Source: Caulobacter sp. AP07 | GTDB lineage: Bacteria; Pseudomonadota; Alphaproteobacteria; Caulobacterales; Caulobacteraceae | Direction of reading: 5' to 3' | DNA: 64,000 bases | Assembly: GCF_000281955.1 (NCBI RefSeq) | Contig: NZ_AKKF01000122.1 | Location: 124,001-188,000 of the forward strand | Shown here: piece after piece, positions 1-8,311 of the stretch | How the letters are laid out: every line of letters starts with the position of its first letter | Numbering within the stretch: the first letter of the stretch is position 1 | Notes under the pieces: model-generated | The model's input: the letters and a program-made list of their open reading frames with translations, nothing else | Databases searched by the model: none | What the model was told of the DNA's origin: nothing | Program-made: the position numbers and the translations under genes

Positions 1-3000
1 AGAAGCTGATCTTGTCGTTGCCGCCCTCGCCGTAAATGGTGTCGTTGCCGCCGGCCCCGAACAGGGTGTCGGCGCCTTGAGAGCCGTAGATGGTGTCGTC
101 GCCGACGCCGCCGTTGATCCATCGGATCTGGCTGAGGACGATGTTGCGCATGTCGATCACGTCGGCGTTCGCCGTGCCGACGATCTGCGTGTCGGACAGG
201 TTGTTGCCCTGGATCTCCTCGATCCCCTGGAAGCTGCTGAAGAGGATCTGCGCGGTGGTCTCGACCGCCACCAGCTTGTCGTAGCCGTTTCCGCCCCGGA
301 TGTCGTCCAGGCCCGGGATGAAGCCGATCTGGATGATGTCGTTGCCGTCCCCCGTGTCGATGAAGTCGGCGCCGGTCCCCCCGGCGACGATGTCCGCCCC
401 CGCGGTCCCGTAGAAGGTGTCGTCGCCGCTGTTCAGGTTGATGACGCTGAAGGTCCCCGTGACGACGACGGAACGCAGGTCGATCGTGTCGGCGAGGGTG
501 GAGCTGACGAGGCTGACGTTGCTGAAGCCGCCGGTGGAGATTTCCTCGATGCCGGTCATCGACGCCAGTTCGATGGTGGTTCCGTTGGCGTTGGCCAGCA
601 ACTTGTCCCAGCCGGCCCCGCCATCGACGGTGTCGAAGCGCAGCTGGGGATCGGTGACCCCGTAAAGGAAGGTGTCGTCGCCCAGCCCGCCCTTGAGATT
701 GTCCGCGCCGGGGCCGCCGTAGATCACGTCCGCGCCCTGGCTGCCGATGATGGTGTCGGCCGGGATGCCGCCGGAGATCATCGCGATCCCGCTGAGCTGG
801 ATGTTGGTGAAGTCCCAGAAGAGAAGGTTCTGCAGCGCGATGATGACGTTGGAGAAACCGCCCGAGCTGATCTTTTCGATCCCGGTCATCGACGAGAACA
901 AGATGGTCGCGTTGTTCATGCTCGCCCGGATCTCGTCGAAACCGGTTCCGCCGTCGAAGGCGTCGGTGCCGGTGTATTCGCCGATCAACAGGATGTCGTC
1001 GCCGCCGCCGCCGATCAGGCTGTCGTTCCCATCGCCGCCGTCGAGGATGTCGTTCCCGTTGCCGCCGCTGAGGGTGTCGGTCCCGGCCTCGCCCTTGATG
1101 ATGTCATTCCCGCTGGTGCCGGTGATGTTGTCGTTGCCGTCGCCGGCGTTGATGGTGATCGCGCCGGTGCTGGTCATGCCGCCGAAGTTCAGGGTGTCGT
1201 TGCCACTGGTCGCGGCGAAGCCAACATTGGTGAAGCCCCCGCTGGAGATGGCCTCGATCCCCGTGATCGAACTAGCGCTGATGATCACGTTGTTGGCGGC
1301 GAACTTGAGGGTGTCGGTCCCGGCGCCGCCATTGAAGCTGTCGACGCCCGCTCCCGCGCCGACCAGGAAGGTGTCGTTGCCGCCGCCTCCGGCCAGGGTG
1401 TCGTTTCCAGCTCCGCCGATGATGATGTCGTCGCCGCCGCCGCCGGTCAGGACATCGTCGCCGCCGAGGCCGTCGAGCTGCCAGTCCTGGACGTCCGGCA
1501 CGGTGAAGGTGTTGGCCGCCGAGGTCCCGGTCCAGTAGCTGTCGATCTCGTCGATCAGGTTGATGACGATGTCGCCCGTGCTGGTCAGCACGCCGTCCGA
1601 CGCCTGGATGGTGATGGTGTGGCTGGCCTGGGTGTCGTGGTCGAGGGCGCCGGCCACGGTGACCACGCCGGTCGTGGCGTTGATGGCGAAGCGACCGCCG
1701 GCGTCGTTGGTCAGGCTGAAGGTCACGGTCCCGCCGTGCGGGTCGGGCGCGGCGACGGTCAGGCCGCCGACCACGGTTCCGACGGTGGCGAGCTCGGACA
1801 CCAGGTTGGCGGCGCCGTTGGCGTCGGACGGGGCGGCCGGCGCGGCGTTGCTCACATCGATGGTGAAGCTGGCGCTGGCGGCCTCCGCCCCGCTGCTGGC
1901 CTGGACGATGATCTGGTGCGAGGTCGCCGCCTCGTAGTTCAGCAGGTTGGCGTTGGCCACGGTGACCACGCCGGTGGAGGCGTTGATGGCGAACCGGCCG
2001 CCGGCGTTGTTGAGCAGGCTGTAGACCAGCGGACCGCCGTTGACGTCGGAGGCGCTGATGGCCAGGCCGGCGACCACGGCGCCGTTCGTCGCGCCCTCGG
2101 AAATGGTGTTGGCGGCGCCGTCGCTGTCGGTCGGCGAGTCGTTGGCGACGTTGGTCACCGCGATGGTGAAGACCTGGCTGCTGAAGGCGCCCTGGGCGTC
2201 CGTGGCGCGCACCGTGATCTGGTGGGAGGCCGCGGTCTCGAAGTTCAGCCGGGTGGCGTCGGCCACGGTGACGACGCCGGTGGCCCCGTCGATGGCGAAA
2301 CGGCCGCCCGCGTCATCGGAGAGGCTGTAGGTCACCGTTCCCGTCTTCGGCTCCGTCGCCGAGGCCGTGACGCCGACCACGGCGCCGTTGGCGGCGCCCT
2401 CCGAGACGGCGTTGGCGGCCGTGTCGGTGTCCGCCGGCGTGGTCGGCGCGGCGTTGACCACGTCGATGGTGAACGTGGTGTCGGCGGCCGAACTCGCGGT
2501 CCCGTCGCTGGCGCGCACGGTGATCTGGTGCGAGGCGGCGACGTCGTGGTCGAGCAGGCTGGCGTCGGCCACGGTGACGACGCCGGTCGCGGCGTCGATG
2601 GCGAAACGGCCGCCCGCGTCGTCGACCAGGCTGTAGGTGACGCCGCCGCCGTTCGGATCCGCGGCGCCGATCGTCAGGCCGGCCACGACCGCGCCGTTGG
2701 CGGCGTCCTCGGACACCGTGTTGGCGGCCGCGTCGGAGTCCGCCGGGGCGGCGGGGGCCGCATTGGTCACGTCGATGGTGAAGCTGGCCGACGAGACGGC
2801 CGTCCCATCGCTGACCTGCACGGTGATCTGGTGCGAGGACGCGGTCTCGAAGTTCAGCTTGGACGCGTCGGCGACGGTGACGGCGCCGGTGGTCGGGTCG
2901 ATGACGAAGCGGCCGCCGGCGTCGTCCAACAGCGACCAGGTCAGGGTCTGGCCGGCGTCCGGATCGATGGCGCCGAGCACGAGGCCGGCGATGGCGGCGC

Positions 3001-3424
3001 CCGTGACCGCGCCCTCGGCGACGGTGTTGGCGGCGCCGTCGCCGTCGGTCGGCGCGCCGGGGGCGGCGTTGGGCGCGGGCAGGTCGATGACGGTCGAGCC
3101 GAACTTCAGATGCTCGATATTGGTCAGGATGTCGGTTCCGTCGGGACCGGTGATGGTCGCCGAGACGTTGTCGCCGCTCCAGACATAGTCGCCCGCCGCG
3201 CCGGAGAAGACCGCGGTGTCGTCGCCGTTCCCACCGTCGAGGATGTCGTCCCCAGCGCCGCCGTCGAGGAGGTCATTGTCGTCCTGGCCGTTCAGGGTGT
3301 CGGCGTCGAGGCCGCCGGCCAGGTCGTCGTCGCCCGCGCCGCCATTGACCAGATCGGCATTGTCGGGCGCGCCTTCGTCGCCAGCATAGATGTCGTCACC
3401 GGAGCCGAGATTCTTCACGTACAT
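1..3424 (-). CDS. RTX-type Ca-binding repeat protein with five cadherin-like domains (5-prime part; truncated by window edge)
   Basis: The minus-strand frame is open from ATG at 3424 to base 1, about 1141 residues, with no stop, so the C-terminus lies outside the window. Residues about 5-75 hold acidic GGxGDD-type nonapeptides. From about residue 119 there are five near-identical repeats of about 103 residues, each with a NAAP-like start, AAGGRFxID, TGxVTVADA and an FTIDV-like end, resembling cadherin-like domains. From about residue 650 come blocks of RTX nonapeptides (GGxGNDxLxGG) that would form Ca-binding beta-rolls, alternating with a FSSMTGIEEISSGGF-type unit. There is no N-terminal signal peptide, as expected for type I secretion with a C-terminal signal. 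GGAG lies about 9 bases before the ATG. It may be a large adhesin or S-layer-like surface protein; the function is inferred only. It follows flgL on the same strand by 150 bp. Confidence 0.85.
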   Translation of the reverse strand, partial: MYVKNLGSGDDIYAGDEGAPDNADLVNGGAGDDDLAGGLDADTLNGQDDNDLLDGGAGDDILDGGNGDDTAVFSGAAGDYVWSGDNVSATITGPDGTDILTNIEHLKFGSTVIDLPAPNAAPGAPTDGDGAANTVAEGAVTGAAIAGLVLGAIDPDAGQTLTWSLLDDAGGRFVIDPTTGAVTVADASKLNFETASSHQITVQVSDGTAVSSASFTIDVTNAAPAAPADSDAAANTVSEDAANGAVVAGLTIGAADPNGGGVTYSLVDDAGGRFAIDAATGVVTVADASLLDHDVAASHQITVRASDGTASSAADTTFTIDVVNAAPTTPADTDTAANAVSEGAANGAVVGVTASATEPKTGTVTYSLSDDAGGRFAIDGATGVVTVADATRLNFETAASHQITVRATDAQGAFSSQVFTIAVTNVANDSPTDSDGAANTISEGATNGAVVAGLAISASDVNGGPLVYSLLNNAGGRFAINASTGVVTVANANLLNYEAATSHQIIVQASSGAEAASASFTIDVSNAAPAAPSDANGAANLVSELATVGTVVGGLTVAAPDPHGGTVTFSLTNDAGGRFAINATTGVVTVAGALDHDTQASHTITIQASDGVLTSTGDIVINLIDEIDSYWTGTSAANTFTVPDVQDWQLDGLGGDDVLTGGGGDDIIIGGAGNDTLAGGGGNDTFLVGAGAGVDSFNGGAGTDTLKFAANNVIISASSITGIEAISSGGFTNVGFAATSGNDTLNFGGMTSTGAITINAGDGNDNITGTSGNDIIKGEAGTDTLSGGNGNDILDGGDGNDSLIGGGGDDILLIGEYTGTDAFDGGTGFDEIRASMNNATILFSSMTGIEKISSGGFSNVIIALQNLLFWDFTNIQLSGIAMISGGIPADTIIGSQGADVIYGGPGADNLKGGLGDDTFLYGVTDPQLRFDTVDGGAGWDKLLANANGTTIELASMTGIEEISTGGFSNVSLVSSTLADTIDLRSVVVTGTFSVINLNSGDDTFYGTAGADIVAGGTGADFIDTGDGNDIIQIGFIPGLDDIRGGNGYDKLVAVETTAQILFSSFQGIEEIQGNNLSDTQIVGTANADVIDMRNIVLSQIRWINGGVGDDTIYGSQGADTLFGAGGNDTIYGEGGNDKISF

Positions 3425-3574
3425 GACTGCACTCCAACACCGAAAGCGTCACGCCCCGGTTGTGTGGCTTGAGGTTGCATACGGGCCGGAGATTGCCTAG
3501 GGCGTAGCCGCCCGGTTCCGGAAAACGCCTGTGGAAATAGGCCGCGCCGACTGCCCCGGTCGCGCGCCCGCCCC

Positions 3575-4471
3575 CTACAGATACTTCGTCAGGCTCAGCG
3601 ACGAGAGCGTGCTGATCATCGAGAACAGCGCCTCCAGCTGGGTCTGGTACTGGGTGGTCAGGACGGCCGCCTGGGTCAGGTCGGCGTCCTTCAGGGTCGA
3701 GACCAGGCTGTCGATGGCGTCGATCCTGGCGGTGTTGTGGGCGGTCGTCGCCTCCAGGGACGCGGCCTGGATGGCGACCGTCTCCTGCAGGGTCCCGACG
3801 CCGGTCAGGGCGGTTCCGGCCAGGCCATAGGCCGAGGCGATCGCGCTGGCGTCGGCGGGGTTGGCGGCGACGGTGGCGATGGCCCGCGCCAGTTGTTCGA
3901 AGGCCGAGGCGTCGGCGCGAACCGACAACCCCAGCTTCTGGCCCTCGGAGCTGGCATAGGTCCGGCCGGCCGCCGCGCCCTGGTAGTAGGTGGTGTCGGC
4001 CCCTGCCGAGGGCGCATAGCCGGCGGCCGTGAAGTCGACCGGCGCGACGTCGGTCGACTGGCCGGAGAACAGGTAGGCGTCGCCCTGCCGGCTGTTGAGC
4101 AGGGCCTGCAGGTCGGTCAGCCAGTCGGCCGCGTATTGGCCGGTGGTGGCGGCGTCGAGGGTCGAGCTGCTCATCATCGAGGCCAGCTGGGTCTTGATGG
4201 TGGTCGCCAGGTCGGCGATCTCACCCACCGCCGAGTAGGAGGCCTGGACATAGGCCGCCGCGGAGGTCGCGGCCGTGTTGTCGGCGGCCAGGCGGGCGCT
4301 CTGGTTGGACAGGGTCAGCACGCTGGCGGTGCTGGTCGCCATGCCGCCATAGGTCTGGGATTTGACGCCCGAGGCGGTCTGGGCCTGCTGGTCGGCCAAC
4401 CGGGCCTGGACCTTGAGGCTGGCGGCCAGCATGGCCCCGCCATGGGCGAAGCTGGAGATGCGGCTGATCAT
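3575..4471 (-). CDS. flgL: Flagellar hook-filament junction protein FlgL (HAP3)
   Basis: This 298-residue protein has the flagellin-like layout: an N-terminal helix (MISRISSF...) and a C-terminal helix (TQYQTQLEALFSMISTLSSL), with a short variable centre. FlgL is secreted through the flagellar export gate and forms the second junction ring between hook and filament. The start codon overlaps the flgK stop by one base (TGATG), so the two are translationally coupled, the usual flgK-flgL order. It is the last gene of the minus-strand arm flgD-flgE-flgN-like-flgK-flgL. It could be mistaken for a second flagellin, but its position behind flgK and its divergent centre favour FlgL. Confidence 0.85.
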   Translation of the reverse strand: MISRISSFAHGGAMLAASLKVQARLADQQAQTASGVKSQTYGGMATSTASVLTLSNQSARLAADNTAATSAAAYVQASYSAVGEIADLATTIKTQLASMMSSSTLDAATTGQYAADWLTDLQALLNSRQGDAYLFSGQSTDVAPVDFTAAGYAPSAGADTTYYQGAAAGRTYASSEGQKLGLSVRADASAFEQLARAIATVAANPADASAIASAYGLAGTALTGVGTLQETVAIQAASLEATTAHNTARIDAIDSLVSTLKDADLTQAAVLTTQYQTQLEALFSMISTLSSLSLTKYL

Positions 4472-6195
4472 CAGTTCACCATGCTGACCAGGGCGTCGAA
4501 CAGGTCGCGGACCATCGAGATCAGCTGGGCGTTGGCCGTGTACTGGCTCTGGTACTGGGTCAGCAGGGCCAGCTCTTCGTCGATGTTCACGGCCGTCAGG
4601 TTCTGCAGGCGCGAGGTCGCTGCGTCGCTGGCGGCGGTCGAGGTCGCGCTCTGGCCGGCGGCGTCGGCGATCATCGTGGCCGCGCCGGCCACGAAGCTCG
4701 ACGCATAGGACGACAGGCTGGTGGTCCTGGCCCCCTGCCCGCCGGTCGCGGCGAAGCCGACCCTGGCGGTTAACAGGCTCGACAGGGCGCCGGCCACCGT
4801 GCTGTCGCCGGTCGACAGCGCCCGGTCGCCGGCCGCCAGGGTCCCGGTCGCCGGCAATGCCGCCGTGACCAGGCCGCCGGGGTCTCCCGCCAGGCCGGAC
4901 GCCACGCCGATGTCGGCGGCGCTGCTTCCCGAGAACAGGTCGTTGAAGCCGAAATAGGCCGAGACACCCGCGCCCGTGCTTCCCACCCCCGCGCCGAGAT
5001 CGGCCAGGGCCACGCCGTTGGCGCCGTTGGTCGCGGTCACCGACAGCTTGCCGTCGGCCCCGATGCTGGCCGACAGGCCGCCGACGCCGTTCAGGGCGGT
5101 GACCAGGTCGCCGACGGTGGACAGGGTCGAAAGGTCCAGGTCCTGGGCCCCGACCACCGTCCCACCGGAATCCACGACCGCCACCCGCAGGCTGCCCGTC
5201 GCGGCGAAGGCGTCCGTCGCGCTGACTGCGCCGGCGCTGGTCAGGGTGGTCGGGGCGGGCACGGCGGAACCGGCGTTGGTCACCGCGTTGACCTGGGTGA
5301 TCAGGGTCGCGGCCAGGGCGTCCAGCTTGTCCTGCTCGCCGGGCAGGGTGGTGTCGCGCAGGGTGACCAGCGCGCCCAGCTCGCCGTCGCCCAGGCTGGC
5401 GGTGACGTCCTTGCCGTTCAGGGTGATCCCGGCGATCCCGCCCGGATAGGTCGCCCCGGCCCCCAGCTGGCTGGACGCGGCATAGCTCAGCGTCGCCGCC
5501 GTCGTGCCCAGCAGTGGGTCGCCGCCGGTGGCGTAGACCCGCAGCTGGTTGTCGGACGTGACATAACTGCTGACCCCGATCAGGCCCGACAGCGTCGCCA
5601 GCTGGGCGTCGCGCTGGTCCTCCAGGGTGGTGACGTCGCCGCCCTGGGCGGTGACGGTGGCGATCTGGTCGTTGAGCGAGGCCAGGGCCTTGAGCGACTG
5701 GTTGACGCCGCCCACCGTGGTCTCGATCTGGCTGCTCGCCTGGGTGCGCAGGGCCTGGACCTCGTCCGACAGGCCCTTGATCCCCTGGGCCAGGGCCGAG
5801 GCGTCCGAGACCAGCTGGGCCTTGCTGGTGTCGTCGGCGCTGGAGGCCAGGGCCGACAGCGCGGTGGCGAAGGCCGACATCAGGCTGGAGATGTCGTCGC
5901 CGCCGTCGGTCGAGCCCAGGGCGGCGTCGTAGGACTGCAGGTAGCCGTCGATCACCGCGTCGTGGCCGGCGGCGGCGGCGGTCTTCAGCACGGTCTTGCT
6001 CAGGAAGGCGTCGGCGGCCCTCTGCACGACGGTGTCCGACACCGCCACCGTCGCGGTGGTCGGCGCGGCGGTGACGGTCTTGCGCGTGTAGGTCAGGTCG
6101 TCGGCGTTGGCGACATTGGTGTTGGCGACCGCGATCCGGACCTGCGAGGCCGTCAGGGCCGAACCCGCTGCGCCGAGGATCGAGGACAGCGACAT
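4471..6195 (-). CDS. flgK: Flagellar hook-associated protein FlgK (HAP1)
   Basis: The 574-residue protein begins MSLSSILGAAGSALTASQ, the rod/hook-family N-terminal helix, with a NVANADDLTYTRK segment corresponding to the N(V)AN...Y(T/S)R motif of axial proteins. It ends with the long coiled C-terminal helix (NIDEELALLTQYQSQYTANAQLIS) typical of FlgK. Its length is in the normal range of about 460-650 residues. FlgK is exported and forms the first junction ring on the hook. It lies 5 bp after the FlgN-like gene and overlaps flgL by one base. Confidence 0.9.
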   Translation of the reverse strand: MSLSSILGAAGSALTASQVRIAVANTNVANADDLTYTRKTVTAAPTTATVAVSDTVVQRAADAFLSKTVLKTAAAAGHDAVIDGYLQSYDAALGSTDGGDDISSLMSAFATALSALASSADDTSKAQLVSDASALAQGIKGLSDEVQALRTQASSQIETTVGGVNQSLKALASLNDQIATVTAQGGDVTTLEDQRDAQLATLSGLIGVSSYVTSDNQLRVYATGGDPLLGTTAATLSYAASSQLGAGATYPGGIAGITLNGKDVTASLGDGELGALVTLRDTTLPGEQDKLDALAATLITQVNAVTNAGSAVPAPTTLTSAGAVSATDAFAATGSLRVAVVDSGGTVVGAQDLDLSTLSTVGDLVTALNGVGGLSASIGADGKLSVTATNGANGVALADLGAGVGSTGAGVSAYFGFNDLFSGSSAADIGVASGLAGDPGGLVTAALPATGTLAAGDRALSTGDSTVAGALSSLLTARVGFAATGGQGARTTSLSSYASSFVAGAATMIADAAGQSATSTAASDAATSRLQNLTAVNIDEELALLTQYQSQYTANAQLISMVRDLFDALVSMVN

Positions 6196-6200
6196 GGCGG

Positions 6201-6509
6201 TCAGCCCCTCCTTGGTCTGTAGCTGGCATGGGCCGACAGGCCGCGATTGACCGCCGCGATCCGCGCCCGGGCCTCGCCGATCTCGCCGTCCAGCCGCGAC
6301 AGCCGCGACGACAGCGCCGCCTGGACGTCGTGCAGGCTGGACAGCAGCAGCAGGCGGTCCTGGTCCGACGCCGCCGCCAGACCCTCGGCCACGCTGAGCG
6401 CCAGGGCCCGGGCCTCCTCGACGGTGGCGACCAGCGGCGCGTCGGCGCCGTGGCGGCGGGAACGTTCGGCGCGCAGCCGCAGGCGTTCGATGGTTCCCAT
6501 GGCGCTCAC
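6201..6509 (-). CDS. Small helical protein, probable FlgN-like chaperone of FlgK/FlgL
   Basis: The 102-residue product is almost wholly helical (Leu/Ala/Arg/Glu rich) with the segment LLLLSSLHDVQAALSSRLSRLD. It starts with GTG at 6509 in a GTGA overlap with the flgE stop; the second codon choice is an ATG four codons in (MGTIERL). I recognise no strong family signature. FlgN chaperones are short helical proteins encoded close to flgK/flgL, and the position directly between flgE and flgK fits that role. Call by context and fold only; a FliT-like or lineage-specific flagellar protein is also possible. Confidence 0.6.
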   Translation of the reverse strand: MSAMGTIERLRLRAERSRRHGADAPLVATVEEARALALSVAEGLAAASDQDRLLLLSSLHDVQAALSSRLSRLDGEIGEARARIAAVNRGLSAHASYRPRRG

Positions 6510-7783
6510 CGCATGGCCTGGATCAGGGTGTCGAACATGCCGCTGGTCGTGCTGATCACCTGCGAGGCGGCCGAATAGGCCTGCTGGGCGATGATCATCT
6601 TGTTGAACTCGCTGGCGATGTCGGTGGTCGAGCCCTCCAGGGCGCTGGCCACCAGCGTGCCCGAGCTGCCGTCGCCCGGCAGGTTGACGTGGACCTGGCC
6701 GGCGTTGGTGTTCTCGTCATAGACCGTGCCCGAGATGTGGGTCAGGCCGCCCGGGTTACTGAAGGTGGCGACCGGGATCTGGTAGATCGCCAGGCTGACC
6801 CCGTTGTCGAAATTGGCGGTGACCAGGCCCTGGGCGTCGATGGTGATCCCGGCCAGCTCGCCGTAGTTGGCGCCGTCCTGCTCGAAGGTCGGGGTGATCG
6901 ACAGGGTCGAGGAGGTCGAGGCGAACTGGGTCAGGCCGTCGGTGCCGCCGGCCGCGCCGAGGTCCAGGGTGATGGCGCTGGTCGCCGCCCCGGTCGAGAA
7001 GCCGGTGACGCCGATCGCCACCGGCGAGGGGTTGGTCGAGGCCAGGCTGCCGTCGGTGTTGAAGGTGACGTTGACGCTGGAGGGCGAGATGACCCCTGAG
7101 GTCGTCGTGGTGTCCGAGGTCAGGGTCGGGTTGGCCAGGGCCAGCGACCAGCTGTTGTCGGCGGTCTTGGTCCAGGTCTGGCCGACCGTGTGGCTGACGC
7201 CCAGCGAGTCGATGATCTCCATGCTGGTGGTGAAGGCCTGGCCGATCGTGGCGTCGGCGGGCAGGTTGGCGGCCATGCCGACATTCGCTGTCGCCTTGGC
7301 CGTGCCGCCGATCGAGTCGAGATTGATGGTCTCCAGGCTCGACAGGTCGCTGCTGTTGGAGGCCAGGACATTGCCGTCGGCGTCGGTCGGCAGGCCCTTG
7401 AGGTAGTAGCCCTCGCTGTTGACCAGGTAGCCGTCGGCGTCGGTCGAGAAGCTGCCGTTGCGGCTGTAGGCCAGGTCGGTGGCCGCGTCGTCCGGATGGG
7501 CGGCGACCACGAAGAAGCCCGCGCCGTCGATGGCGACATTGGTCGAGGTCGCGGTGGTCGAGATCACCCCGCCGACGCTGAGCGCCTGATTGGTCTTGGC
7601 GATCACCGAGCTGGTCGACTTGGCCGAGCCCATGGCCCCGCTGACCAGCGACTGGAAGTCGACCTCCTTGGTCTTGTAGGCGGTGGTGGCCGAGTTGGCG
7701 ATGTTCTCGGAGATGGCCGACAGGGCCAGGCTCTGGGCGGTCAGGCCCGACACCGCGGTGGAAAGCGCCGAGGAAAGGCTCAT
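6506..7783 (-). CDS. flgE: Flagellar hook protein FlgE
   Basis: The 425-residue protein opens with MSLSSALSTAVSGLTAQSLA and then NIANSATTAYKTKEVDF, the conserved axial-protein N-terminus. It has the hook-type internal signatures SYSRNGSF-like (LAYSRNGSFSTDADGYLV) and GTVYDENTNAGQ near the C-terminus, and ends with a helical segment (EFNKMIIAQQAYSAASQVI). It polymerises into the hook. Its length is like enteric FlgE (about 400 residues) and shorter than the long hook proteins I know from Caulobacter. It lies 9 bp after flgD and overlaps the next gene by 4 bp. Confidence 0.92.
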   Translation of the reverse strand: MSLSSALSTAVSGLTAQSLALSAISENIANSATTAYKTKEVDFQSLVSGAMGSAKSTSSVIAKTNQALSVGGVISTTATSTNVAIDGAGFFVVAAHPDDAATDLAYSRNGSFSTDADGYLVNSEGYYLKGLPTDADGNVLASNSSDLSSLETINLDSIGGTAKATANVGMAANLPADATIGQAFTTSMEIIDSLGVSHTVGQTWTKTADNSWSLALANPTLTSDTTTTSGVISPSSVNVTFNTDGSLASTNPSPVAIGVTGFSTGAATSAITLDLGAAGGTDGLTQFASTSSTLSITPTFEQDGANYGELAGITIDAQGLVTANFDNGVSLAIYQIPVATFSNPGGLTHISGTVYDENTNAGQVHVNLPGDGSSGTLVASALEGSTTDIASEFNKMIIAQQAYSAASQVISTTSGMFDTLIQAMR

Positions 7784-7792
7784 GGCGCGGCC

Positions 7793-8086
7793 CTATTCCG
7801 AGGCCGAGGCGAGCATCTGGACCTGGGTCAGCAGCGACGACAGGCTGTCCGACATCGTCGTCAGCGTGTCGTTCATGTTGATCTGCTGCTCGAGGCCCGA
7901 ATAGGTCGCCAGCTGGTTGGTGAACTCGGTCGGGTCCTGCGGATCGAGCGGGTTCTGGTTCTGCAGCTGGGTCATCAGCAGCTGGAGAAAGTCGGTCGTG
8001 CCCAGGGCCAGCGTGCCGGTCGACGACGATGTGGCGGTCGTCGCGGCGCTGGTGGTCGCGCTCTGGGCGGACGTGATGGCGGTCAT
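7793..8086 (-). CDS. flgD: Minimal hook-cap protein FlgD (N-terminal domain only)
   Basis: The 97-residue product has a Ser/Thr/Ala-rich lead of about 28 residues followed by the FlgD core [19 protein letters not shown], then [18 protein letters not shown]. Canonical FlgD (about 220 residues) carries a further Tudor/FnIII-like C-terminal region that is absent here; a stop follows at once and flgE begins 9 bp later. FlgD is the scaffold that caps the growing hook. A GGAGGG Shine-Dalgarno lies about 9 bases before the ATG. It is the first gene of the minus-strand arm. Confidence 0.85.
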   Translation of the reverse strand: MTAITSAQSATTSAATTATSSSTGTLALGTTDFLQLLMTQLQNQNPLDPQDPTEFTNQLATYSGLEQQINMNDTLTTMSDSLSSLLTQVQMLASASE

Positions 8087-8147
8087 TGGAAAACCCTCCG
8101 GTGACGCCGAGCGGCGCCGATCGGAGGGTTCAACGGAGGCGGGGCGG

Positions 8148-8204
8148 CGGATGGGGCGGTGTTTTTTGCGCCGTGCGCCCGCCGAAAAAACACCGCCCCA
8201 TCCG
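8148..8204. repeat. 20-bp perfect inverted repeat between flgD and flagellin
   Basis: The arms are 8148-8167 and 8185-8204, perfectly complementary, with a 17-base loop. Each arm carries GGGGCGGTG next to a run of six T (or A). It sits in the 225-bp divergent region. A smaller inverted repeat (AACCCTCCG at 8092-8100 and CGGAGGGTT at 8122-8130) is nearer flgD. The T-run lies inside the stem, so this is not an ordinary terminator. It may be an insulator, a regulator-binding site or a leader hairpin. Confidence 0.7.
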
Positions 8205-8311
8205 GCGGGCGCCCCTCGTTCAACGCTCGAAGCCTGGCCGCGCAGAACGGCGGGAGGCTTCCCGCTCCGGGCGTTCCGGCAGCGGCCTCAAGCAGAGAGC
8301 CGGATTAGAAA

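Noticed and set aside
77-3472. A plus-strand open frame of 1131 residues covering the RTX gene
   Set aside because: It is the antisense shadow of the GC-rich repeat gene. Its translation is Asp/Val/Gly-rich low complexity, while the minus strand gives clear cadherin-like and RTX repeats.
8151-8170. Sigma-54 promoter before the flagellin gene (TGGGGCGGTGTTTTTTGC)
   Set aside because: The GG to GC distance is one base too long for RpoN, which tolerates no spacing change.
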